This document shows positions 56,903 through 64,000 of a stretch of DNA of 64,000 nt, piece after piece (the stretch's first letter is position 1; the number at the start of each line of letters is the position of its first letter). A program made the translations under genes and the position numbers. Origin of the DNA: JACRIM01 sp038042195 (lineage in GTDB: Bacteria; Planctomycetota; Phycisphaerae; UBA1845; UTPLA1); assembly GCA_038042195.1 (NCBI GenBank), contig JBBTET010000060.1:25271-89270 (forward strand), in the 5' to 3' direction. The notes below the pieces were generated by a model that had not been told where the DNA came from, did no database searches, and worked only from the letters and a program-made list of their open reading frames with translations.

Positions 56903-58150
56903 ATGAGTATCGTTGCGCCCGCGCGAGCCCCGTGGCGCGTTCATCTCTCATGGTTGGCCTTGACCGCTGCGGTGGTATTCCTTATCGACGGCCCACGCAT
57001 CCGCTGGTTCGACTGGGAAGTCACTCCGACTCACAACATCAATCTTGCCGAGGCCCTGGCATGGCAGAAGGGTACATTCGATCTCGACCCGCCTCAGCGC
57101 GAAGCCGCCCGACTTGACGGTCGGCTCCTGAACGCCTTTCCGCCGGGCTTCACGTTTATCAGCTACTGCGCGCTAAGACTCTCCGCACTCGTCGGCGGGG
57201 GCGATGCGTTTCCTCCGTGGCTCTTTCGCATCTTGATCGGCGTTGCAATTCTCATTATTCCATACGCCACCTTCGCCCGCCTAACCAGTAAGCCGTTGCG
57301 CGCCGTTCTCCTTACGGTGGCATTTCTGCTCGGCACACCCATGCTGGTCATGCTCTCCCTCTGTCGCATCGGCGGATTTTTCGAGGTGAATCACGTCCTC
57401 GCATGTTGCGGATTGTTGCTCATTGCGTGGGACATGCTTGGTGCGAGAAAGATTTGGCCAAGCATCATCGGCCTCGCACTCGCCTTTTGGACGCGGCAAC
57501 TCACGTTGCTGTACGTGCCGGCCATCGTGTGGGTTGGTTGGACCTCGTCGGACCGTGCTCGTTATAAAAATGTTGCGATCATGCTCGTTGGTGTCGCGCT
57601 CATCGTCGGCGTGTATCTGTCAATGAACGCGGCTAAGTTCGATTCGCCGTTCGACACCGGCTACTTGCGAATCTATGAAGGTCGCGACGATCCGATTGCA
57701 GTGCGGGCCCGCGCCGGGTTCTTTCGCCCGGCTTACATCACGGAAAACATGCGATTCATGCTTTGGGAGCCACCCGGAGTGCGACTCTCAGGGGCAGGAG
57801 TCGATCGCGCCATGAACGACTTTGGCGCGGGCATTTTCTGGACCTGCCCGCTGCTCATTGCTGTGGTGGCAACCGCTCGCCAATGGTGGAAGGATGTGGC
57901 ACGCCGAGCGTTGATGCTTTGCTCATTCGCAGTCATGGGGATGTTGCTGATGTACCACAACACCGGCTGGCGTCAGCCCGGCTACTACCGGTTCGCGCTT
58001 GATTTTATTCCGATCTGGTTCGCCGTGCTTGCACCGTATGCGTGGAGCCGCCGGGGATTTGTGTTCGTTGTTCTCTGCACTGTTTGGAGCGTCTGGTATT
58101 TCCGGTTTATCACGTTCAACAATCTCGCGTGGGCTCATCTTCCGGGTTAG
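56903..58150 (+). CDS. Polytopic membrane protein, GT-C glycosyltransferase-like
   Basis: The product is 415 residues long with about ten hydrophobic helices. The first large extracytoplasmic loop (RIRWFDWEVTPTHNINLAEALAWQKGTFDLDPPQREAARLDGRLLNAFPPGFTFISY) has an acidic residue early and an NAFPPG segment. This is the plan of PMT/ArnT-like transferases that use polyprenyl-phosphate sugars. A long loop before the last helices contains FDSPFDTGYLRIYEG and MRFMLWEPPGVRLSG. ATG 56903 was chosen because a purine-rich GAAGGA is just upstream and the frame before it is the shadow of the preceding gene. The acceptor is unknown. Its end overlaps the convergent nuclease gene by four bases. Confidence 0.65.
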   Translation: MSIVAPARAPWRVHLSWLALTAAVVFLIDGPRIRWFDWEVTPTHNINLAEALAWQKGTFDLDPPQREAARLDGRLLNAFPPGFTFISYCALRLSALVGGGDAFPPWLFRILIGVAILIIPYATFARLTSKPLRAVLLTVAFLLGTPMLVMLSLCRIGGFFEVNHVLACCGLLLIAWDMLGARKIWPSIIGLALAFWTRQLTLLYVPAIVWVGWTSSDRARYKNVAIMLVGVALIVGVYLSMNAAKFDSPFDTGYLRIYEGRDDPIAVRARAGFFRPAYITENMRFMLWEPPGVRLSGAGVDRAMNDFGAGIFWTCPLLIAVVATARQWWKDVARRALMLCSFAVMGMLLMYHNTGWRQPGYYRFALDFIPIWFAVLAPYAWSRRGFVFVVLCTVWSVWYFRFITFNNLAWAHLPG

Positions 58151-59187
58151 TCATCAAGTTTTCCGCGAGTGCCGCCCGTGCGATCCTTCACCTTTCCCCG
58201 CGCCAATAACCGCTTTACACGGAAATCATCCGTGTGCCCGCCATCGAAGGCCGCAGTCCACACGCCCGCCAGCATCTCGCCGCCCGTTGAAAGTCGATCC
58301 TCAATGAACTTCTTGCCCGGTGCCTTGGCCAATTCGCCGCTTTTCTCCATTGCATAAAGTGGCTCAACCTTTTCGAATGACTCGTTCAGGTAGGCGCAGA
58401 TGTCTTCGAAGTACTTGTCCTTCGATACCTTGCGAGGAGTCGCCGGCAGGGTCGCGATGGACTCGGCATTGATGTGATGCAATGCGAGAACGCCGCCGTC
58501 GATGTAGGAGTGAAACTTCTTGTCACTGGTGTAGCCGATCGGATTCTCACCTACCCAGCCGTGATGATGCATGGTCAAGTGGAGCGGCTGACTGCCGTCA
58601 CCAATGTAATGGCTGAGGATCCCCATGTGATAGACGACATTCTGTTTGGCGTTCTCAATCATGTCGTCGGTTACGTAGTCGCGGTACTCCTCGTAGGTTT
58701 TCAAGGTCGTCCAACTGGACGCGGTTTTCCATTGCAATTCCGAAATGGTGTACGGAAGCAGACCCGGAACGAGCTTCGTATAGTCCTTGTCCCCCTCTCG
58801 AAGGTAGGGGGCGAAACGATCAGCGTGCTTCAGACGGACGGTTGCCAGGAGATCGGTGAACTCGCGTCGCAGCGGGGGCAACGCCTTGAGTGTCAGGTCG
58901 AAGTCCTTGAGATGCTCCACATCAAAATAGTGTTCCGGGTTGTTGGCATGATCAAGGTCCAGACTGTTCTGGCCCCGCCATCGATCCGGCTCGGCACATA
59001 GATACTCCAGCCGAACGCGGACCTCCGGCGACTTCACCCACGCCGGAATCCGATCCGGGAGTATTCTATGAGCCACGCGCGTGACGGCGACGTGTCCCTC
59101 CTCATCCCACGCAAGCGCAGGCGAACCGAGAACAAGAAGTGCAATCGTCACGGTAGTGAATTGAGAAAATCGTCGGTTGCAGTCCAT
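58147..59187 (-). CDS. Secreted S1/P1-type nuclease / zinc phospholipase-like protein
   Basis: The product is 346 residues long. The signal peptide (MDCNRRFSQFTTVTIALLVLGSPALA) is cut just before Trp-Asp-Glu-Glu-Gly-His. In this family the mature N-terminal Trp and the nearby His are zinc ligands, so the cut site supports the assignment. Further ligand regions are EPDRWRG, PEHYFDVEHL, VYHMGILSHYIGDGSQPLHLTMHHHG and NAKQN. The fold is a trinuclear-zinc, mostly helical enzyme that cleaves single-stranded nucleic acid or phosphomonoesters. The start at 59187 was preferred over 59220, which would put 11 extra residues before the signal. It probably acts outside the cytoplasm, perhaps in nutrient scavenging. 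Confidence 0.87.
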   Translation of the reverse strand: MDCNRRFSQFTTVTIALLVLGSPALAWDEEGHVAVTRVAHRILPDRIPAWVKSPEVRVRLEYLCAEPDRWRGQNSLDLDHANNPEHYFDVEHLKDFDLTLKALPPLRREFTDLLATVRLKHADRFAPYLREGDKDYTKLVPGLLPYTISELQWKTASSWTTLKTYEEYRDYVTDDMIENAKQNVVYHMGILSHYIGDGSQPLHLTMHHHGWVGENPIGYTSDKKFHSYIDGGVLALHHINAESIATLPATPRKVSKDKYFEDICAYLNESFEKVEPLYAMEKSGELAKAPGKKFIEDRLSTGGEMLAGVWTAAFDGGHTDDFRVKRLLARGKVKDRTGGTRGKLDD

Positions 59188-59272
59188 GAGACGCTCCAAA
59201 CTAGTGGGGAGAGATTTCAATCGCAGGCCCGTATTCTAAGGTAGATCATCGAGTTGCCCAAGCATGTCTGGA

Positions 59273-61021
59273 TTATGGCACCCGCTTCAGCCGTTTGAGA
59301 AACGGGGCTTCCCGTGTCGGGTCCGAGACATGTTCAAAGTACATCAGCCGCAGTTTCTTATACAGATCGGACACCTCGGCATCGCTGGCTTGCGTGAGTT
59401 GCCCGATCCACTCGTCAATCTTCGTCGGCAGGTCTTCAATCTCGCCGCCACGGCGTCGCACCTCCGCCACCATCGCCGGATCCCACATGAGAACAAATCC
59501 CGGCAATCCATCCAGCGACACACGGATCGAGACAAGCTGTTGGGGCAGCTTGAGGATTTCCACGGCCGAACTGTGAAAGGTGAAATGAGTCTTGCGCTGG
59601 CGAATCAAGTAATCCAGCGTCGCGTTCTTCTCATGCCCCACACGCCCGCGCCCCGAAACCGCCTGATGGGCCACCAGTTGATCCGTCAAACCGGCCTCGC
59701 TCTCAATTGCCGTCGCAATCCGCCCGCGGTACATCGCGTGTGCCTCGGCTCCCAAGAATGCGATGCATACCGGCACGTCGGCGAAGTACTTCCGTAGCAC
59801 CGCCGACCTATTATCGCGTTCCGCATCCAACAACTGCGTTCCGTAGAAAAGGTGCTCGTTCACAACTCCAGAAACAAACTCGAACTGCGTCATGGGATAC
59901 CGTGGCAAGACGAGTGCAATACAAATCGCAGCCGTGGCGACGGTTCGAACGAGCAATCCTGGCAATGGCAATCTCATCATTCCCAGTTCGATCAAGATGA
60001 GCAAGAACGGCGTTGCTGGGATCAGCATCCGCGCGAACATGAAATCACCGCCGACACGCACGATGTACAGCATGTACGCACCGGCCATTCCCGCCGCGAC
60101 GATTGCCAGACGACGCAACTTTTGATCGGTGTTTCGGAGTTGCGAATCTCCGTCACGAACAAACATGCACAGCATGAAGCCAATCACACCAAGTGATGTG
60201 GCCCAGTATTTCTGCAAGTAGAGCATCAAGTACGCCCACCCCTGGCCCCACCACGCGAGGTTGCCGCTCTTGGCGTAATAGGTGTTCGGGAAGATATCGC
60301 CGTAATACCACACGCGCCACGCAAGGAACGCCGCGTGGGGAATCCCGAACGCGAGGACATACAGAATCGTCGTTCGCCACCGGGGTCGGCCAAGCGCCAA
60401 GTAGGCCCCGCCCAGGACGACGGCGAAGATCACGCCGTCAGGCCGCGTGAGCGAGGCGAGCGTTATGACGATCCCAGTCGTAATCGGTCGGTGTCGGCCC
60501 TCTATCTCACCTCGTGCGAACAAGACGAATCCCGCCACCGCGAGCATGGTAAAGAGCGACGTTTCCAGCCCGCTTGTTGCGAAGACATTCCAGTCCTCAT
60601 GCACCGCCGCGAGTATGGCCGCGACCGGCACGACGGTCGTCGCTGGTGAGACCTTGGCACTCACAAGTCGAGCGAGCGTGCCCATCATCCAGATCGACGC
60701 TGCATAGCAGATGATTCCCCAATAAATGGTCCACGTTTCGCAGCGAATCCCAAGTTGAAGGGGGACGGCGCACCAGAGTGTCCATAGGAAGTTGCTGTAC
60801 CCCTCGACGCGCTCGCCGGCGTTGAAGACCAGGCCCTTGCCCTCGACGAGGTTCAGTGCGTAGCGATAGGAGATGAAGGCGTCGTCGCAAACCCAGCGAT
60901 TCTGATAGGCAGCAATGCAACCATAGAGAATCGACGCGACGAGCAGGATGTTGAATAGCAGATTCTGTCGGTTTGACCGAGTGTTGGAAGTGGGTTGCAC
61001 GGGCTTGGTCTGTGTGGTCAT
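59273..61021 (-). CDS. Membrane glycosyltransferase, GT-C arabinofuranosyltransferase-like
   Basis: The product is 582 residues long with about ten membrane helices in the first 390, then a soluble extracytoplasmic C-terminus of about 190. The first loop, WVCDDAFISYRYALNLVEGKGLVFNAGERVEGYSNFLWTLW (about 43-83), is the hallmark of a family related to mycobacterial AftB/LPS transferases. Its DD pair is the probable catalytic acid. SLTRPDGVIFAVVLGG and FPNTYYAKSG are further family-like segments. It would transfer a sugar from a polyprenyl-phosphate donor to a surface glycan. The UbiA protein at 1202 could supply such a donor, but this link is only an inference. Confidence 0.78.
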   Translation of the reverse strand: MTTQTKPVQPTSNTRSNRQNLLFNILLVASILYGCIAAYQNRWVCDDAFISYRYALNLVEGKGLVFNAGERVEGYSNFLWTLWCAVPLQLGIRCETWTIYWGIICYAASIWMMGTLARLVSAKVSPATTVVPVAAILAAVHEDWNVFATSGLETSLFTMLAVAGFVLFARGEIEGRHRPITTGIVITLASLTRPDGVIFAVVLGGAYLALGRPRWRTTILYVLAFGIPHAAFLAWRVWYYGDIFPNTYYAKSGNLAWWGQGWAYLMLYLQKYWATSLGVIGFMLCMFVRDGDSQLRNTDQKLRRLAIVAAGMAGAYMLYIVRVGGDFMFARMLIPATPFLLILIELGMMRLPLPGLLVRTVATAAICIALVLPRYPMTQFEFVSGVVNEHLFYGTQLLDAERDNRSAVLRKYFADVPVCIAFLGAEAHAMYRGRIATAIESEAGLTDQLVAHQAVSGRGRVGHEKNATLDYLIRQRKTHFTFHSSAVEILKLPQQLVSIRVSLDGLPGFVLMWDPAMVAEVRRRGGEIEDLPTKIDEWIGQLTQASDAEVSDLYKKLRLMYFEHVSDPTREAPFLKRLKRVP

Positions 61022-61080
61022 TCGCGTCGGTGGTTATCGAGTTGCGAATGATAGGGGCTGCGAGAGACGCAGGCCACATG

Positions 61081-61605
61081 TCAGGCGAGGTGCCTTACAC
61101 GACGGGCGGTGTGGCGCGGGCGGATGACCGGGGCCATCAGGGCGACAAAGGCAAACATGATCGGCTCGGGCACGGTTCGTTCGGCCGCCAATGGAAAAGC
61201 CGGCTCCGATTTTTTCGGGGTGCCGGCTCCATGACGCGATTGGTTTTGGCTGATGGTGCCTGTGGGATTCGCTCGGTGTGGTGTGGCTGTGGGGCGCAGT
61301 TGGTGCAGCGGATTGCCGACCCACTCGTCGGTCGCCCCTGTTTGGTCGTGCCGATGAAGGTTCAGACTATTGATGCTGGGCACCGGAACGAGTTTGCTGG
61401 TTGACACAGGATTCCACGAGTCTTGGATGCGGCCCAGAGTCTGTACGATAGCCGTAGCTTCGATGGTGATGCTCGGTGATCCGGCGTGGAGTGACTCTTC
61501 CAACTGGCGGTTTCCCGGCGTGGTTGGTGTCACGGCGATAAGTCCACCAAAGCAGGGTGTAGTCGCCAATGTCAGGGCGATGGTCGCCCGGAGTGTGCGA
61601 GGCAT
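61081..61605 (-). CDS. Secreted protein with degenerate PEP-CTERM-like tail
   Basis: The product is 174 residues long, with a signal peptide (MPRTLRATIALTLATTPCFGG). The C-terminal segment VPEPIMFAFVALMAPVIRPRHTARRVR follows the PEP-CTERM plan: VPEP, then a hydrophobic stretch, then basic residues. The hydrophobic part is short and interrupted by Pro. PEP-CTERM proteins are sorted by exosortase to the cell surface. The middle is Thr/Pro/Asn-rich with no recognised domain. ATG 61605 is preceded by GGGGGA. It is downstream of, and on the same strand as, the DJ-1-like gene. Confidence 0.6.
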   Translation of the reverse strand: MPRTLRATIALTLATTPCFGGLIAVTPTTPGNRQLEESLHAGSPSITIEATAIVQTLGRIQDSWNPVSTSKLVPVPSINSLNLHRHDQTGATDEWVGNPLHQLRPTATPHRANPTGTISQNQSRHGAGTPKKSEPAFPLAAERTVPEPIMFAFVALMAPVIRPRHTARRVRHLA

Positions 61606-61760
61606 AATGATTCCCCCAATGCTCCACATGCGCACCACGCGCGCGGGCGGAGCGGCTTTCTTTCCCGTTCAACCTACGATTCAGCCCGTGCAGCGGCAAC
61701 CAGAATCACGTGCCCGATAAGCGCCCTCCCTTGCTACGCCACTGTCATCCGTTCTCGGCC

Positions 61761-62291
61761 TTACTTCGCGCCGGAGAGGAATCGGACCATCGCCGCCCCA
61801 AACACCGGCAGGTCCGGCGGTCGTCGGCTGGTGATGTGATGGCCATCCACCACGACCGGCTCATCCACCCACGTCGCGCCGGCGTTGATCACGTCATCCT
61901 TGATTCCCGGCGTGCTGGTCATTCGCACGCCACGCACCACGCCCGCCGAGATGGTGATCCACGGGCCGTGACAGATCGACGCGATCATCTTTTTCGCTTC
62001 GTTGAACTGCCGCACGAGTTCCAACACGTTCGCGTCGCGGCGCAGCTTGTCCGGCATCCATCCGCCCACGACGACCACGCCGTTGAAATCAGGGGCGCGC
62101 ATATCGATGATGGCCGTCTCGCTTTCGCAGGGATAGCCGTGCTTCCCACGATACGTCACGCCCGCCTTTTGTCCCGCAACCACCACCTTTGCGCCGGCTT
62201 CCTCCAATCGCAGCTTTGGGTACCATAGTTCGAGGTCTTCATAATCATCGCCCACGAAGATAAGAATGCGGCAGTTGGTCAGCGTGTTCAT
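61761..62291 (-). CDS. DJ-1/PfpI family protein
   Basis: This 176-residue protein of the class I glutamine amidotransferase-like fold has the nucleophile Cys in IASICHGPWIT (about 104-114), a Glu-rich N-terminal element (FVGDDYEDLELWYPKLRLEEAG) and the closing HHITSRRPPDLPVFGAAMVRFL. Members act as intracellular peptidases, glyoxalases/deglycases or stress proteins. The Cys-His pair is present, which fits the PfpI/YhbO type. It is divergent from the gene at 62371, with 79 bp between the starts, so they share a promoter region. Confidence 0.9.
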   Translation of the reverse strand: MNTLTNCRILIFVGDDYEDLELWYPKLRLEEAGAKVVVAGQKAGVTYRGKHGYPCESETAIIDMRAPDFNGVVVVGGWMPDKLRRDANVLELVRQFNEAKKMIASICHGPWITISAGVVRGVRMTSTPGIKDDVINAGATWVDEPVVVDGHHITSRRPPDLPVFGAAMVRFLSGAK

Positions 62292-62370
62292 AACAAATCC
62301 CTCCGTTGCATACGAGCGATTTTACCCGCCCCTCGGCCGGCGATATACTGTCCGTTTTGGAGAACAAACT

Positions 62371-63558
62371 GTGAGTAGCATGCCATCGACTCTCTTCGGA
62401 CGACAACCGCACAAGGGGGTGCGCGTCCTCGTGACCGGCCAGGTCGGCGTGGATAAGAAGGCCTTTCTCGAAGAGGTCGCCCGCATCGCCCGATCCCGCG
62501 GCCACGACCTGACGCTGTGCAACATCGGTGACATGATGTACCGCGAGGCCCCTGACGTCGTTCAGGGCCGTATACTCGACCTGCCGCGTACGCGCCTCAA
62601 CACGCTCCGCCGTGCCGTCTTCAAGGATGCCATCGCCGTCTGCGAGAAACAGCAGAACGTGATCATCAACACCCACGCCACTTTCCGCTGGAAGCACGGC
62701 TTGTTCGAGGCCTTCGACTTCGACCACATGGCCACGATCGACGCCGACCTGTACGTCACGCTAGTAGACAACGTCGACGCCGTGCATGAGCGGCTCCTGC
62801 GCGATCATGACATCATCCACACGCTCAAGGACATCATGGTCTGGCGCGAAGAGGAGATCCTTGCGACGGAGATTCTGGCCCACGCCATCGGCGGCTATGG
62901 GAAATATTATGTCCTGGCTCGCGGTGTCGAAGGGCGCACGGCCGAGTCGCTGGTGCGGCTGATGTTCGAACCGCAGAAGAAGCGGATTTACCCGAGCTTC
63001 CCGATGTCGCACGTCATGGACATGCCGGACGTGCTGGCCGAGATCGACGCTTTCCGCGAGGCGCTGGCCGAGCATTTCATCTGCTTCGACCCCGGCGACC
63101 TCGACGAGAAGCGCCTGCTCTTCGAGGCCGACATGGCCGCCAAACGCGGCGAGCAGAAGATTACGATCCACGTGAACGGCAAGGATTTGTCCTTCAACGT
63201 CGCCGACGTGAAAAGTGTCGAGGCCGACATCGACAGCCAGATTTATGCCCGCGACTTCAAGCTGATCGACCAGTCCGACATGATCGTGAGCTACATCCCC
63301 GAAGTCGCCGGCGGTTTCCCCGGCCTGTCCAGCGGCGTCGAGCGCGAGTTGCAACATGCTTTTGAGGGCACCAAGGAGGTCTATCTCATCTGGCGGCCCA
63401 AGAAAGACCCCAGCCCGTTCGTCACCGAGACGGCAACGAAGGTCTTCACCAGCGTGGATGATCTGTTCAAGCATTTCCAGGCCAAGGGCTATATGGGCGA
63501 TTACCAACTGAACCTGATCCGCACGGGCGGGGCGAAGGAACGCGGGCGGTTTGGGTAG
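62371..63558 (+). CDS. Two-domain protein: P-loop nucleotide-kinase-like plus nucleoside 2-deoxyribosyltransferase-like
   Basis: The product is 395 residues long. The N-terminal half (about 1-190) resembles archaeal-type adenylate kinase: RVLVTGQVGVDKKAFLEEVARIARSRGHDLTLCNIGDMM. Its Walker A is unusual (GQVGVDKK; the expected second Gly and Ser/Thr are changed). The C-terminal half (about 265-395) has DFKLIDQSDMIVSYIPEVAGGFPGLSSGVERELQHAFEGTKEVYLIWRP and SPFVTETATKVFTSVDDLFKHF. This matches the nucleoside 2-deoxyribosyltransferase plan (IxxSDxxxxxxP...SxGxxxELxxA...VYL). Start GTG 62371 is chosen because GGAGA at 62359-62363 is seven bases upstream; ATG 62380 is an alternative. The biochemical role is unknown, and nucleotide salvage or signalling are both possible. 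Domain calls are from pattern, not search. Confidence 0.65.
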   Translation: MSSMPSTLFGRQPHKGVRVLVTGQVGVDKKAFLEEVARIARSRGHDLTLCNIGDMMYREAPDVVQGRILDLPRTRLNTLRRAVFKDAIAVCEKQQNVIINTHATFRWKHGLFEAFDFDHMATIDADLYVTLVDNVDAVHERLLRDHDIIHTLKDIMVWREEEILATEILAHAIGGYGKYYVLARGVEGRTAESLVRLMFEPQKKRIYPSFPMSHVMDMPDVLAEIDAFREALAEHFICFDPGDLDEKRLLFEADMAAKRGEQKITIHVNGKDLSFNVADVKSVEADIDSQIYARDFKLIDQSDMIVSYIPEVAGGFPGLSSGVERELQHAFEGTKEVYLIWRPKKDPSPFVTETATKVFTSVDDLFKHFQAKGYMGDYQLNLIRTGGAKERGRFG

Positions 63559-63671
63559 GGGGAACGGCGACATCATGTTTCGGAAACCACGAACCGTATG
63601 TGCTGATCGGTCGTGACGCGCGACGCATCGAGGCTTCATCCTCGCGCGTGAGACTCAGTGGCTCAAATGAT

Positions 63672-64000
63672 TTACGTCATGATCCGCTCGACGGTCCAAT
63701 ACAGGCCGGTTGCGCCGATGAGGATTGAGCAGGGAATGACCACGCGCGGGCGGTACCAGGTGCGCGAGCGGAACCAGCCTACGGTGGTGAGGGCGAGGGC
63801 GATGACGGCGAGTTGGCCGAGTTCGACGCCGATGTTGAAGGAGACGAGGGCGGTGGCGAACTGGCCGCGGGGGAGGCCCAGCTCGGAGAGGACGCCGGCG
63901 AAGCCGAGGCCGTGGAGGAGGCCGAAGAGGAAGACCACAACCGGTCGCCAGGGGTGGAGCTTCGACGTGAGGATGTTTTCGACGGCGACGGCGGCGATGG
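63672..64000 (-). CDS. HupE/UreJ_2-like membrane protein, N-terminus beyond window
   Basis: The frame is open from the right edge to the stop at 63672 and gives the last 109 residues or so. FGLLHGLGFAGVLSELGLPRGQFATALVSFNIGVELGQLAVIALAL is the diagnostic core of the HupE/UreJ_2 family. HGLGFA and NxGVExGQ are part of a proposed metal-handling helix bundle. At least three hydrophobic segments are present. Family members are often linked to nickel/cobalt transport or are uncharacterised. Internal ATG or GTG codons near 63938 are not starts, since the same frame continues upstream with similar sequence (NILTSKLHPWRPV). Confidence 0.85.
   Translation of the reverse strand, partial: IAAVAVENILTSKLHPWRPVVVFLFGLLHGLGFAGVLSELGLPRGQFATALVSFNIGVELGQLAVIALALTTVGWFRSRTWYRPRVVIPCSILIGATGLYWTVERIMT

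Noticed and set aside
1..64000. CRISPR arrays, tRNA or rRNA genes, IS transposases, prophage genes
   Set aside because: No regularly spaced direct repeats, cloverleaf-like sequences, rRNA text or transposase/integrase motifs were recognised on reading the window. A dedicated tRNA scan was not possible.

Overview
The window is about 64 kb of a GC-rich bacterial chromosome that most resembles Planctomycetota, probably class Phycisphaerae or a close relative. This placement is inferred from gene content and style, not from a marker-gene search. Pointers are several secreted proteins carrying dockerin-like EF-hand pairs of the form DxNxDGxVxxxD, Cys-rich 'CCxxxGxC' modules, a pseudopilin-like protein, a PEP-CTERM-like tail, giant low-complexity exported proteins, and many short palindromic repeats that also sit inside reading frames. 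FlgH and FlgI (L- and P-ring proteins) imply an outer membrane.

Layout. 1-2.1 kb: the end of a GT-C type membrane glycosyltransferase, a PilZ protein and a UbiA-family prenyltransferase. 2.3-7.3 kb: a 1656-residue secreted Cys-rich protein. 7.4-10.9 kb: a GAF/sigma-54 activator divergent from an ECF sigma factor, which is followed by an anti-sigma-like protein joined to a pseudopilin-like domain. 10.9-15.2 kb: a SMUG1-type uracil-DNA glycosylase, a membrane J-domain protein, a Gly-rich secreted protein and an NTF2-like protein. 15.3-24.5 kb: valS (carrying in-frame repeat insertions), a bifunctional nuclease, a GHMP-like protein with a degenerate active site, a UDP-GlcNAc 2-epimerase, a TPR-like membrane protein and aroA. 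24.5-31.7 kb: repeat-rich intergenic DNA, a BNR/sialidase-like exported gene broken by one in-frame TGA, a HEAT-repeat exported protein and an exported coiled-coil protein. 31.7-37.8 kb: asnB, a GH20-like enzyme and a FAD/Fe-S oxidoreductase.

38.0-49.9 kb is one collinear flagellar locus: a 63-residue ORF, flgF, flgG, flgA, flgH, flgI, flgJ (rod-binding part only), flgN, flgK, flgL, fliW, csrA and fliC. It encodes the distal rod, L/P rings, hook-filament junction and filament, plus the FliW-CsrA control circuit. The fliC ribosome-binding site lies in the loop of a GGA hairpin directly before the start codon, with a second CsrA-like site upstream, so CsrA repression of flagellin relieved by FliW is a strong prediction.

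50.1-64 kb: a PQQ-type sugar dehydrogenase with a dockerin-like tail, an orphan N6-adenine methyltransferase overlapping pdxA, ribE-pdxA, two small lipoproteins with a clear terminator, two membrane glycosyltransferase-like proteins, a P1-type nuclease, a PEP-CTERM-like protein, a DJ-1/PfpI protein, a two-domain nucleotide-kinase-like plus deoxyribosyltransferase-like protein and the end of a HupE/UreJ-like membrane protein. No tRNA, rRNA, CRISPR array, transposase or phage gene was recognised.

The observations most worth follow-up are the ECF sigma/anti-sigma-pseudopilin pair, the palindromic elements inserted in frame in valS and at the end of the HEAT gene, the CsrA-type hairpin on fliC, the lipobox-less FlgH, the degenerate GHMP protein and the kinase/deoxyribosyltransferase-like fusion.
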